Virus record (IMG/VR): IMGVR_UViG_3300048580_000135
Span: 1-36,728 of that record
Strand: one strand, 5' to 3'
Origin: a virus
DNA: 36,728 nt
Shown here: piece after piece, positions 29,247 to 36,728 of the stretch
How positions within the stretch are numbered: position 1 is the stretch's first letter
Layout: the number at the start of each line of letters is the position of its first letter
Made by a program: the position numbers and the translations under genes
Notes under the pieces: model-generated
Told to the model about the DNA's origin: nothing
The model's database searches: none
What the model saw: only the letters and a program-made list of their open reading frames with translations

Positions 29247-30079
29247 GCTGAAGCGGTAAGTGTTCCAGGTGGTGGATCTGGCCAGGATATTGTAGTGCCT
29301 GGGTATGGATCAGGACCAATGACGTTGCCGCTTAATCCTTTCGTGGTATTGGATGTTGATCGACTAGCACGAAGTAGACACTGACCCGTTCCTTCGATGT
29401 TCCCAGTGAACAAACCAGCACCACCACCGAGCCTTAAAAGGTTTAGGTCCGAGGGATTGATTTTCACAAACTGCACCGCAAGACTTATGCTCGCGACAAC
29501 ACCAACACCAGGACTAAAGTTAATCCAAGCTGACGAAAAGCCAAAGTAGGTTTGATACTCAGTTGTATAGGTAGTCCATGTCGCCGTTGCTACCCCAGCA
29601 TCATAAGGGTAAGTGATCGGGCTCGCGGATTTTGTCCTAAACCCAGAACACCCATTACCAAAAAGGCTAATCGGAATGACCCAACTTCCGCTAGCCTGAC
29701 TCCACTCTGTACCTGTAGCGACAATTTTTAGATTCAGATTTGTGTAGCCTGCATCAATAATATCTTGGCAGCAGCTAGTTGCTTCACAGGACTCCCATTC
29801 GCCCACCGTTTCTTCATCAACAACTAGCGTGACTTCACCCTCGCCGACTTGGCAAAACGCTCTTAATTCATAGTCTCCTGCTGCTGGATTTATGATACAG
29901 CCGGAGTTCAACTCAGCCACCAACACAGGAGGCGTATCCATTCGCCATAATTCCGCACGCACAACATCGCCGCTAGTCTCCCAGCACAGCGTGCAATTAT
30001 CTTCGTCCAAGATGATTCGACCCGCGCAGTTCACGCAACAACTCGGCTCGCACATCTGAGGGTTAAAATGCGGCATCAA
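29234..30079 (-). CDS. Cysteine-rich tail-tip/fibre protein, hypothetical
   Basis: A 281-aa protein with an N-terminal Cys cluster (CEPSCCVNCAGRIILDEDNC) and later SCCQDI, then a beta-rich body (VTLVVDEETVGEWES, TWTTYTTEYQTYFGFSSAW) and a Gly/Pro-rich end. Virion-exposed disulphides are possible. It shares ATGA with the Ig-repeat gene upstream. A tail-tip or adhesin role is inferred from position. Confidence 0.65.
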   Translation of the reverse strand: MMPHFNPQMCEPSCCVNCAGRIILDEDNCTLCWETSGDVVRAELWRMDTPPVLVAELNSGCIINPAAGDYELRAFCQVGEGEVTLVVDEETVGEWESCEATSCCQDIIDAGYTNLNLKIVATGTEWSQASGSWVIPISLFGNGCSGFRTKSASPITYPYDAGVATATWTTYTTEYQTYFGFSSAWINFSPGVGVVASISLAVQFVKINPSDLNLLRLGGGAGLFTGNIEGTGQCLLRASRSTSNTTKGLSGNVIGPDPYPGTTISWPDPPPGTLTASAWFT

Positions 30080-31647
30080 TCTTCCTCAACCTGGAACGTG
30101 TACGTGAAGGTGATTTCGCAGCCTTCATGCTCACCGCTCTCTACTGTGCCGGTGATAGTGACAACGTAAGTGCCTGCTGCCTGCGTTCCAGCTTCGATCA
30201 CCACGGAAGAAGGGTAGCCGCCTGGACCTATCGAAACAATGGCTCCGGCAGGCTCACCGCTAACACTGATATCGGTAACGTTATCCCAGTCTACGATATG
30301 TGACAGCCCCCCGCCTGTTGTCCAGTTGTGCGGTTGTCCAGGTTGGAGTACAGGATTCCAATCAAATGACGCCCCCAGTGCCTCATAGTCGGTTGGACCT
30401 GGACATTCGTAATTGCAGTCATTCAAGAAAATAATTTGCCGCTTGCGAACTGTACAGCCGTTTGGAATTGACTCAGCTTGTAGCTCGATGTAGATCACCG
30501 CTCGACCGCTTGGCAAAATCGTAACGTCGTCGCAAACGTCTTCAGGGGGCGTGCCGTAGACTCTGCCTATTGTGCCTGTCGCGTCGACCTGCTCAAATGT
30601 AAGCCAGTCTGGTAGCTCGCTGGCCGTCATGTTTTCCGCGTCAATCGCCGTGAAAAACATTAAGCCAAATTCGCCAATAGCAAAGTTGGAATTGCTAACT
30701 GTAAGAATAGCCGCATTGCCCGCATCGCATGGCCCAATGTTGATAGTGAACTCGACTTGAATCGGGCAACTATTTTCCGGTGTTGTTCCAGTAATGGTGA
30801 CTTGCCAAACCGACTCTGCTGGTAGCTCGTCGCTGTGCAGTGTGATTGTGCCTGCGCCTATCGTCGCTTCAATCTCGTCCGGCAGTCCGACTATTTCGAT
30901 ATCGTCAACGTCGGTAAATGTTATCTCGTGATCGTACTCCTCGAACTCGGTAGCTTCCGGCAACTCTCCGATGACTATCTCCGAAGTGCCAACGTCGCAC
31001 GGATTGACGAGCAAATTAAAGCCAGCGGCTATTGGACAATCGTTTTCAAGCGTCGTGCCACTGACTATAACAGTAAACTCGCCTTCGGTCGTTGGCGTGC
31101 CGGTTATTGTGATTGTCCATTCATCATCGCCGGTTTCCTCGATGGTTGCCGTTAGTCCGTCCGGCAGTCCGGTTATGGTAGGCTCACTGGCAAAATCAGT
31201 GACCACGATTTCATGCTCGTAGACTTCGTTTACTGTTGCTTCTGGCGGAGTGCCGAGGTCAATAGTCGATGCAGCTTCGTCGCAGGAAAGATCGGGACAT
31301 GGACCTTGCAGAAACTCCCACCGCGAGCCAGTGTTGTAGCACAGCCCATAGTAGTCGGCATTAGCTCCGGCTGGCTTGTTCCACTGATGGTTGATTCTGA
31401 TAGCTGCACTAGTTGGCTCGTAGATGGTTCCGCTTCTGTCGCAGCGTCTTGCGAGTGTTCCTGCTGGCCGGAAGTCCTCGACAAACTTGAAGAACTCTAG
31501 CTTGCCACTTCCGCCGCCAATGGTCCGTGGCCAACGCTTCATTATCTGGTCGACGAATCCGCGAGATAGTATGCCGCTAGCTCGAATCTGCCGGATGGTA
31601 TCGAGTGCCATTCGTGCATCTTGCGGCGTCATTGTGGTTAGGTCCAT
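30076..31647 (-). CDS. Ig-like repeat tail fibre/adhesin
   Basis: A 523-aa protein. Residues 1-120 form a module (PQDARMALDTIRQIRASGIL ... FLQGPC) that is also the whole of the next gene upstream. The rest is three to four cadherin/He_PIG-like Ig repeats, each with a variant of TGxPxxxGxFxVxVxG and an NxCPI strand (for instance TITGTPTTEGEFTVIVSGTT, LPDEIEATIGAG). Such domains mediate surface binding. It is probably a tail-tip adhesin, complementing the beta-helix tailspike-like protein. Confidence 0.78.
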   Translation of the reverse strand: MDLTTMTPQDARMALDTIRQIRASGILSRGFVDQIMKRWPRTIGGGSGKLEFFKFVEDFRPAGTLARRCDRSGTIYEPTSAAIRINHQWNKPAGANADYYGLCYNTGSRWEFLQGPCPDLSCDEAASTIDLGTPPEATVNEVYEHEIVVTDFASEPTITGLPDGLTATIEETGDDEWTITITGTPTTEGEFTVIVSGTTLENDCPIAAGFNLLVNPCDVGTSEIVIGELPEATEFEEYDHEITFTDVDDIEIVGLPDEIEATIGAGTITLHSDELPAESVWQVTITGTTPENSCPIQVEFTINIGPCDAGNAAILTVSNSNFAIGEFGLMFFTAIDAENMTASELPDWLTFEQVDATGTIGRVYGTPPEDVCDDVTILPSGRAVIYIELQAESIPNGCTVRKRQIIFLNDCNYECPGPTDYEALGASFDWNPVLQPGQPHNWTTGGGLSHIVDWDNVTDISVSGEPAGAIVSIGPGGYPSSVVIEAGTQAAGTYVVTITGTVESGEHEGCEITFTYTFQVEED

Positions 31648-31653
31648 TGTCTA

Positions 31654-32025
31654 CTACTCCGGCGGCGGAATGCATGGACCTTGGACAAACACCCACTCAT
31701 CTTCTTCGGTGGTCTCGTTGTAGACCTTGCCGTACAAAGCCTCGTAGCCATCCGCTGCGTTGTCAATTATTCCAGCCCAGTTGATGACGACCACAGGCAC
31801 CGACTCGACTTCTTCCGTCGTGTCTATTTCGGTCTGTGTCCCTGCCGCTTCAGCCAGCGTGAAGAACTTCAGCGTTGAACCTGGATCACCCCCAAGTCCA
31901 CGCGGTAAGCGTTGTAGTAGCGTTGGGAAGTGGTTAGGATGCAGTATCCCACTAGCACGAATCTGACGCACAGTGTCTAGCACCATGCGAGCATCTTGCG
32001 GTGAAAATATCGCAGCGTCGGACAT
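31654..32025 (-). CDS. Tail protein paralogous to the Ig-repeat N-terminus
   Basis: A 123-aa protein from ATG 32025. PQDARMVLDTVRQIRASGIL and later YEALYGKVYN...WVFVQGPC align with the first 120 residues of the Ig-repeat protein. This marks a duplication of a tail-attachment module, one copy alone and one with receptor-binding domains attached. The upstream extension to 32061 overlaps the previous gene and is less likely. Confidence 0.72.
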   Translation of the reverse strand: MSDAAIFSPQDARMVLDTVRQIRASGILHPNHFPTLLQRLPRGLGGDPGSTLKFFTLAEAAGTQTEIDTTEEVESVPVVVINWAGIIDNAADGYEALYGKVYNETTEEDEWVFVQGPCIPPPE

Positions 32026-32033
32026 GGCTAGGC

Positions 32034-32396
32034 TTAGTCCTCGATGCCGTAAACGAGGCACTTACAAGCGGCTGTGTTGGCAATCAGGTAGAGCGTTGTT
32101 GCTGGATTAAGCCGGAATGATGCGGTTTCGCCTGGCTCTAACCTTCCACCATAAACACCAGTTGAGAAACCCCACCGAACATAGTTAGCGGTGCTGAGGT
32201 TTTTTATGATAACCCAGCCTAGCGTACCAAGTTCGGAGAATGCTATTGATTCTTCGGTTGTGCCGATAGTGACATACCCCGGCGTAGGTCCACCCGCTGC
32301 GGCTTGGTCGAATTGCAGCGTTCCAGTGTCGTAGGAAAATGACAGTGAGCCGTTCGTAACCTTGATGGTCTGTCTGATCTGTATTTCGTTTGCCAT
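32034..32396 (-). CDS. Small tail protein with beta fold, hypothetical
   Basis: A 120-aa beta-rich protein (MANEIQIRQTIKVTNGSLSF, TSEESIAFSELG-like strands, YVRWGFSTGVYGGRLEPGET, TTLYLIANTA). The W-G and L-PGE turns are typical of small jelly-roll virion proteins found near tail tips. It lies between the predicted distal tail gene and the fibre modules. No catalytic motif. Confidence 0.62.
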   Translation of the reverse strand: MANEIQIRQTIKVTNGSLSFSYDTGTLQFDQAAAGGPTPGYVTIGTTEESIAFSELGTLGWVIIKNLSTANYVRWGFSTGVYGGRLEPGETASFRLNPATTLYLIANTAACKCLVYGIED

Positions 32397-32397
32397 G

Positions 32398-33288
32398 CTA
32401 TGAAAACCCTAGTGCATTAAATGGAAGGGATTTGTATCGTTTGAACTCTAGCCAGATTGAGTTAGCTTCAGCATCTTCAGGAGCTATCTGGTAGCCGCTT
32501 GCGTCGATCGGAACCGGAGTTACAACTTTGTTTCCAGTTGCGTCCGTAGCGTGCTCGATGTCGTCTGTCGCGTCGTTTTTTACGCGGAATCCCTCGTGCA
32601 AAACCCTTGCGTACCATGCCTTGTCGGCTGTCGTGTTGTACGGGTAGCGAAACTTAAATCGTGCGGTGACTTGCCAGTAAAGGTTGCCACCTGAGCCGAC
32701 TAGCTTTCCTGGTGCAGAAATCAATCGAGCCGTTCCAGGAGCAAAGCTATAGAACGTGTCGCTGTTGACCGCCATTCGATACTGATGGATCAAATGCGGG
32801 TTGTAGTTTGCAAAGTTTTTTTGAACCACTAGCACAGGGTCAGCAATGTCTATCGTCACTCCGTTTATCTTTTCCCCGTTGACGGTCTGAATCGGCTTAG
32901 GCGTGTCGTCTGCTGTCTGGTCAATTGGCTCGTTACTTGTTTCGTCGCTCCACTCGATCACAGGGGGAGCGTTCACCGGGTCTTGTGCTGGGTCTGGATT
33001 TTCTCCACCGTCGCTGCCGGAAAGTTCGATGCTAAAATCGCACAAAACCATTGAGAAGATCGGACTGACCACCTCGCGATTCTTGGACTTGCATGGCACA
33101 ATCGTTCCAGGAAAAAACGCTCCCAGACTCGGTATTCCTGTGGCGTTTAGTATTTCGTTATCAGTTGCGTCGGCAGAATGCGTAACCTGATAGCCTTGGC
33201 GATTGGTGAACGTAAAAGTACGGCCGTCGCTGGTCGATACGCCAGAACCCGCCTTGCTCCATGATAGTTCAACGTGGTCAATCGTCAT
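32398..33288 (-). CDS. Tail-tip protein after tape measure, hypothetical
   Basis: A 296-aa protein overlapping the tape-measure stop by four bases, the usual position of the distal-tail protein. Strands at the N-terminus (HVELSWSKAGSGVSTSDGRT, FTNRQGYQVTH) and C-terminus (WLEFKRYKSLPFNALGF) flank an Asp/Pro-rich linker near 90-130. I do not recognise the family; function is inferred from order. Confidence 0.6.
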   Translation of the reverse strand: MTIDHVELSWSKAGSGVSTSDGRTFTFTNRQGYQVTHSADATDNEILNATGIPSLGAFFPGTIVPCKSKNREVVSPIFSMVLCDFSIELSGSDGGENPDPAQDPVNAPPVIEWSDETSNEPIDQTADDTPKPIQTVNGEKINGVTIDIADPVLVVQKNFANYNPHLIHQYRMAVNSDTFYSFAPGTARLISAPGKLVGSGGNLYWQVTARFKFRYPYNTTADKAWYARVLHEGFRVKNDATDDIEHATDATGNKVVTPVPIDASGYQIAPEDAEANSIWLEFKRYKSLPFNALGFS

Positions 33289-34427
33289 GATACCACCTCG
33301 ACTCGCACGCCTGGAGCCTGCGACATCTTTTGCATGATGCTTTTCAGTTCGCCAAGTATTGTCTTGCTTTGCTCGGCAATTCGCTTTTGTTCCTCCTGCG
33401 TCTTGGCAATCTGTTTTTGCAAGCCTTCGTCGGAATCTCTACCAGTGGTCAGTAGCCTGGATTCGTTGGCTTGTAGTTCAGGAGCAGGAGTGGCTAGCGT
33501 CAGTTGTTGCGTTACTTCGCTTTGTTGGCTTTTATTCTCTGCCAACTGTAACTCAGCCTGTGCTCTTTGGTTTCTTTCTTCCATTACTGCAATATACTGC
33601 TGATCTTGTGCTAACGTTTGCTTCTCGGCCTGTGCTTGCAAGCTGCGTTGCTCCGCTAGTTCTGCTTCAATCCCTATCATGCGTTGTAGTTCATGGCGTG
33701 TTTCCATTAGGACTTCTTGCCGTTCCCGCTCACGGTCAATTGCTCGTTTATTTTGCTCGGCTATTTTTTGCTCGGCTGCGGCTTCATCGCCACCGCTTGC
33801 CTTGTCCAAAGCAGCCGACCAAAGTGATCTGCCAGAAGCTACAGTTGCCGCTCTTGCGGATTCCTGTGCCGACATTTGCTGCTGCGTTTCTGTTGACGAA
33901 TCTATTTCTTTATTGATTCGAGCAATTTCTGCTTGAATAGCTGCCTCGCCTCCACCGGCTGCCTCAATTCTTCTCTGCCTGTCATTTAAGTCTTGCTGCA
34001 AGCGACGTTGCGATCGCTGATGCAAACGCTCTGCCGCTTCTTCCAGCCGCGTCATTTCGTCGATTGTTGCTTGTAGGTCGCTTGTCAAATCGTTGATTGC
34101 CGACCCGACCTGCCAGCCAATGACTGCCGCCGCTGCAACTAGTCCACCTTGAAACGCCAACGCCGATGCACTGCCCTTGTCCGCTGTCTGAGCAAACTGA
34201 GACGCTTTCTCCGTTAATTGTCCGAGTTGGCCTGCAACTGAAGAAAGAACGCCGCCGCCAGCAAGATTGGAAACTGACCCAAAGAACTCAGTAGTGGCTT
34301 TTGTGTTTTTAAGCGTCTGAACTTCCGACTTCGACAATGCTTTGTCTGTTTCGTTCATTGCGTTCTTAATGACCGCTGAGGCTTTATCCTCTGCGCTCAA
34401 CTCGATCTTAATTGCACCGTCGCTCAT
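33285..34427 (-). CDS. Tape measure protein (short)
   Basis: A 380-aa helical protein: Ala/Gly-rich hydrophobic segment (LAFQGGLVAAAAVIGWQVGS) followed by long charged coiled coils (DRERERQEVLMETRHELQR, ALQAQAEKQTLAQDQQ-like, KQIAKTQEEQKRIAEQSKTI). Its position after the tail chaperone frameshift pair is diagnostic. It is short for a siphovirus, so a short tail is expected. Its ATGA start overlaps the chaperone extension stop. Confidence 0.82.
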   Translation of the reverse strand: MSDGAIKIELSAEDKASAVIKNAMNETDKALSKSEVQTLKNTKATTEFFGSVSNLAGGGVLSSVAGQLGQLTEKASQFAQTADKGSASALAFQGGLVAAAAVIGWQVGSAINDLTSDLQATIDEMTRLEEAAERLHQRSQRRLQQDLNDRQRRIEAAGGGEAAIQAEIARINKEIDSSTETQQQMSAQESARAATVASGRSLWSAALDKASGGDEAAAEQKIAEQNKRAIDRERERQEVLMETRHELQRMIGIEAELAEQRSLQAQAEKQTLAQDQQYIAVMEERNQRAQAELQLAENKSQQSEVTQQLTLATPAPELQANESRLLTTGRDSDEGLQKQIAKTQEEQKRIAEQSKTILGELKSIMQKMSQAPGVRVEVVS

Positions 34428-35091
34428 CGCGTTCTAAACTCCATTTCGTCATGCTGCAAAACACTAATGGCTTCCATCACCCAGGCTGACTGGTCGAGCA
34501 CACCACCGGCAATTGGCAACAATCCTTTTTCGCTGTAGGTCGATAGCTGAGCCACCTTTACCACGCTTCGGCAATACTGCTGCGGGCAGCCGGTGATCGT
34601 AACTATTCCATGCTCGCACTCCGTGCAACCCTCACCATTGCAAAGCGGGCATTCCATTTCCAGCGGTTGTTCTTCTGTCCCCTCATCAACGCATTTAACC
34701 GACGAGCAACCCGCACATATTTTGCCTGTGCGAATTGCTGCGACGACTCTTAGCTTTTTTTTTCTTCCGGCGTAACGTGCTGATTCAGCATGATTTTTCG
34801 TAGCAGTTCCCGCATCTCGAAATAACTCAGCACTTGGACAATCGACTCAGCATTGAACTCGTATGGTATGTGCTTCCAGCCGACGCAATGCTCGAGTATT
34901 TCCTCGGCGAACTTGCCAAGCGTGTCGGCGATTCCTTCCGTGCGTTCCGCGTCCAGGAACTCGGCAATCCGAATCATGCCGCGTCCCGATTGCGACTTGC
35001 ACAGGAACGTCGGCCTAGAATCGGCTGGCTTGTCTTTGTCGCAGTCCAGCACGACTGGAAATTCTTGATTTGGTTCAAGGAACAAAGGCAT
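34424..35091 (-). CDS. Tail assembly chaperone, frameshifted long form (gpGT-like) with zinc fingers
   Basis: Joining the 113-aa frame to the -1 frame at the A9 run (34755-34763) yields 222 aa. The -1 frame is open from the run to 34424 and adds ICAGCSSVKC, then CPLCNGEGCTEC, a six- to eight-Cys zinc-binding module, and a helical end HDEMEFRTR. This matches lambda gpG/gpGT, in which the T part binds the tail tube and G binds the tape measure. Internal start 34657 is unlikely to be the main one. Confidence 0.8.
34750..35091 (-). CDS. Tail assembly chaperone, short form (gpG-like)
   Basis: A 113-aa protein between tail tube and tape measure, ending at TAA soon after a run of nine A. Sequence has an N-terminal beta part (LEPNQEFPVVLDCDKD) and helices (FLDAERTEGIADTLGKFAEE, SIVQVLSYFEMRELLRKI). 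The zero frame stops six bases after the slip site. It is the G-like chaperone that coats the tape measure. The start follows the tail tube stop by overlap. Confidence 0.8.
   Translation of the reverse strand: MPLFLEPNQEFPVVLDCDKDKPADSRPTFLCKSQSGRGMIRIAEFLDAERTEGIADTLGKFAEEILEHCVGWKHIPYEFNAESIVQVLSYFEMRELLRKIMLNQHVTPEEKKS
34755..34763 (-). promoter_or_regulatory. Programmed -1 frameshift slip site (A9)
   Basis: On the minus strand the codons GAA GAA AAA AAA AGC TAA contain nine A in a row, giving an A AAA AAA heptamer with P- and A-site Lys codons. A slip of one base back reads AAA AAA AAG and enters the open -1 frame. Position, size and context match lambda G/GT. Confidence 0.82.
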
Positions 35092-35987
35092 TAGGTACCG
35101 AACTCCAGCGAAAACGAAGTATTCAAACCAAACTCCAAGTCGTCAACCATGATTCCGTTTCGGTTGCCATCACCCACGCTTAGCACTTGTGCTTTGGTAG
35201 CCGCAAACACTATGCTATCGGTGCCATACGCCATGCTCAGCGAGAACGCTGCTTCGGTTCCTGCGACTAGCTGACCATGCGGATTGCGTGACGCCACCAG
35301 TGCCGATTCAGGGTTAGCTGTTAGCTTGCTGTAGCGATCCGTGACAAGTGCCGTGTGAAAGCCTGTGGCGTCCGTCGCACACTCGCGCATGACAACGGTA
35401 TTGCCAGCGTCGAGCGTCAAAGACTCAACGCACAATGCAACAGAGTTAAATGTGGTCGTAGCCGACGCATAACGCATGACGGTATCAGTCGGATAGGTCG
35501 GAGTCAGCAAAGCTGTGTCTGTAACCGCTGCCCATTTGCCGGTGAATGTCCACTCTATGTAACATGGCCTCCCATTCGGACAGACGATACGGAACGTCCC
35601 CATTGCACCATAGATGGAAAACAGCTTGCCATCTGAATAGACGCCGATTGTCACCGTCTTGGCGTTAGTCCCTGGTGCTTCTGCTACCGGCTCGAATAGT
35701 CCAGTCGTATTCTTCCAACCGCACGCAGGCAGGCAAACGCTTGCCCATGTCGGCACCGCTGAATCAGTGGCCGCCAGCATCGTCTTAAACGTGCATGTAC
35801 CCTGTCGAGCACCTGGGTTGCCGCCATTGCGGTCAAACCCGCCTGGCTTTACGTGTTCTTCAACGTTGATATTTGGGGTAATCGTTATGTCGTAGGCATT
35901 GAAAGCTGCATCACCGTTAGCTAATGCAATGGCCGTGCCTGGAGTTGTTTCATGCTTAATGGCAATCAGTCGTTTTTTACGTAGCAC
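35091..35987 (-). CDS. Major tail tube protein
   Basis: A 298-aa protein starting at GTG 35987 (AGGAA eight bases upstream). It is of the type that begins RLIAIKHETTPGTAIALANG and is rich in Thr/Ala/Gly beta strands, with ITPNINVEEHV and a C-terminal domain (SALVASRNPHGQLVAGTEAA). This is the usual tube protein placed between gpZ and the chaperone. It forms the tail tube hexamers stacked on the tape measure. Start overlaps the gpZ-like stop by 11 bases. Confidence 0.82.
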   Translation of the reverse strand: MLRKKRLIAIKHETTPGTAIALANGDAAFNAYDITITPNINVEEHVKPGGFDRNGGNPGARQGTCTFKTMLAATDSAVPTWASVCLPACGWKNTTGLFEPVAEAPGTNAKTVTIGVYSDGKLFSIYGAMGTFRIVCPNGRPCYIEWTFTGKWAAVTDTALLTPTYPTDTVMRYASATTTFNSVALCVESLTLDAGNTVVMRECATDATGFHTALVTDRYSKLTANPESALVASRNPHGQLVAGTEAAFSLSMAYGTDSIVFAATKAQVLSVGDGNRNGIMVDDLEFGLNTSFSLEFGT

Positions 35988-36564
35988 TTTTTGTGTTCCT
36001 TAATTTGCCTTGTGCCTTAAGTGTCAGAAAGCGGATTCGCTCTCTAATTTGCTTTGGGAGTTCTTCGTTAGCGACTGAGACTGCAACTCTGTCTATTCCG
36101 TGACTTTGCATAACGTCGCCAGGCTTAACGCCATGCTGTAGGTCAAGTGGTCTCCGTTCTTTGCCGGCTCGCCTGTAAACGCTTTTGCCCCATTTGTCGT
36201 TCATAAATCCATCTGGAATGCGTCGGCGTGTTCCGACAAACTCTTGGACGATGACGCCGAACTTGCCTTTTCTCGGTGAGGTCGGCTTGAAGTATTTCAG
36301 TGGTATTGGATGGCCAGCCTGCAAGTAAACCGTGACCGAAACAACATTGGATCGCTTGCTAACTTTGCCGCGTGTGACTGCTCGCTTGAGTACCTTTGTC
36401 GGTGCTGCAATAACCTGCCTTAGTCTGCGGCTGGCTTGCGTCTTTACTTTCTTCACGGTCTTAGAGATCGCGACGTTGATAGCCTTGTCAAAGCTTTCGC
36501 CAAGGTCTTCAAGTATCTTGCGAGTTGCCGCGACTGACTGCTTGTCTAAATGCACGTTCAGCAT
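35977..36564 (-). CDS. Minor tail protein Z-like (head-tail/tail completion)
   Basis: A 195-aa basic protein with the gpZ pattern: NVHLDKQSVAATRKILEDLG, IAAPTKVLKRAVTRGK, IPLKYFKPTSPRKGKFGVIV and VYRRAGKERRPLDL. In lambda, gpZ lies at the tail terminus and aids infection. It starts three bases before the stop of the gpU-like gene at 36568, as expected. Length is normal. Confidence 0.85.
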   Translation of the reverse strand: MLNVHLDKQSVAATRKILEDLGESFDKAINVAISKTVKKVKTQASRRLRQVIAAPTKVLKRAVTRGKVSKRSNVVSVTVYLQAGHPIPLKYFKPTSPRKGKFGVIVQEFVGTRRRIPDGFMNDKWGKSVYRRAGKERRPLDLQHGVKPGDVMQSHGIDRVAVSVANEELPKQIRERIRFLTLKAQGKLRNTKSAT

Positions 36565-36567
36565 TGC

Positions 36568-36728
36568 TCACAGCCTCGGTTCATAAAGGTTGTTTTCGCT
36601 GACTCTATATCGCACTCGAAGCGGTAGCAGTGCAGCGGCAAAGCCTGTGTCTGTCGATATCCGCTCAAAACTTCCAAACTCTGAATCGATTGCTTTGCCG
36701 TCCCAGTGATACCAGCCTGAATCCTGCG
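36568..36728 (-). CDS. gpU-like gene, 3' part (continues from base 440)
   Basis: The last 52 codons (to the window end) plus stop TGA at 36568-36570 of the protein that starts at 440. The codons within 36602-36728 duplicate bases 1-127. Open frame through the joined ends supports circularity. Confidence 0.7.
   Translation of the reverse strand, partial: QDSGWYHWDGKAIDSEFGSFERISTDTGFAAALLPLRVRYRVSENNLYEPRL
36602..36728. repeat. Terminal direct repeat, right copy
   Basis: Identical to bases 1-127. See that entry. Confidence 0.95.

Noticed and set aside
30076-31647. Ig-like repeat protein as an immunoglobulin-binding (Eib) target of IbrAB
   Set aside because: The repeats are bacterial Ig-fold domains of a tail protein; nothing resembles the coiled-coil trimeric Eib adhesins.
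33359-33916. 185-codon plus-strand frame antisense to the tape measure gene
   Set aside because: Composition (long runs of Leu/Phe/Val) is what the reverse complement of a Glu/Gln/Ala coiled coil yields; no ribosome site.

Overview
The window is an essentially complete temperate tailed-phage genome (HK97-type capsid, siphovirus-like tail module). The first and last 127 bases are identical, and one gene (157 codons) reads without interruption across the junction, so the molecule is a circle, or a circularly permuted assembly, of 36,601 bp. Host assignment is weak. A C-terminal Arg-Pro/Phe-Gly-Arg tail on a small secreted protein and a papain-like protease in the lysis block resemble what I associate with Planctomycetes, but nothing in the sequence proves it. 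The attachment site indicates integration into a tRNA-His(GUG) gene.

Layout, read on the minus strand from the regulatory/attachment region at 27.4-27.7 kb downward and around the circle. (1) 27.4-22.6 kb, early: an 82-aa HTH protein, a winged-helix protein ending in a sliding-clamp-binding motif, a RecE-like nuclease and RecT annealase, a C5-cytosine methyltransferase with a second long reading frame printed over it, another clamp-motif protein, a RusA-like resolvase, and two unusual tRNA-like elements in intergenic gaps. (2) 22.6-20.3 kb: an IbrA/IbrB cassette with a small partner gene, bracketed by strong hairpins. (3) 20.2-15.0 kb, replication and accessory: a DnaD/O-like initiator with 11-bp iteron-like repeats inside its gene, a possible helicase-loader analogue, a second PP-loop (PAPS-reductase-like) enzyme, a small alpha/beta hydrolase, and a protein resembling the RNA polymerase alpha C-terminal domain. 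(4) 14.9-12.3 kb, lysis/membrane block: putative holin, membrane proteins, papain-like protease, secreted repeat protein, membrane coiled-coil protein. (5) 12.3-8.5 kb: metallophosphoesterase, endonuclease VII-like HNH protein, HExxH zincin, beta-helix tailspike-like protein. (6) 8.4 kb to 1 and on from 36.6 to 28.9 kb, packaging, head and tail: terminase, zinc ribbon, gpW-like connector, portal, protease-capsid fusion, lectin-like decoration protein, head-tail connectors, tail tube, tail chaperone with a programmed -1 frameshift, tape measure, and tail-tip/fibre proteins with paralogous N-terminal modules.

Only two genes are on the plus strand: the tyrosine integrase (27.7-28.6 kb) and a two-helix membrane protein behind it, whose stop codon abuts the stop of the last tail-module gene. 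The rest reads as one unidirectional programme starting near 27.45 kb. Two promoters there carry the same 14-bp operator-like sequence between -35 and -10, a plausible lysogeny/lytic control point. No classical CI/LexA-type repressor was recognised.

The least ordinary items are the IbrAB pair plus a second PP-loop enzyme, the overprinted frame in the methyltransferase gene, the two tRNA-like elements with an abnormal anticodon arm or D arm, the alpha-CTD mimic, the zinc-finger extension made by tail-chaperone frameshifting, and the protease in the endolysin slot.
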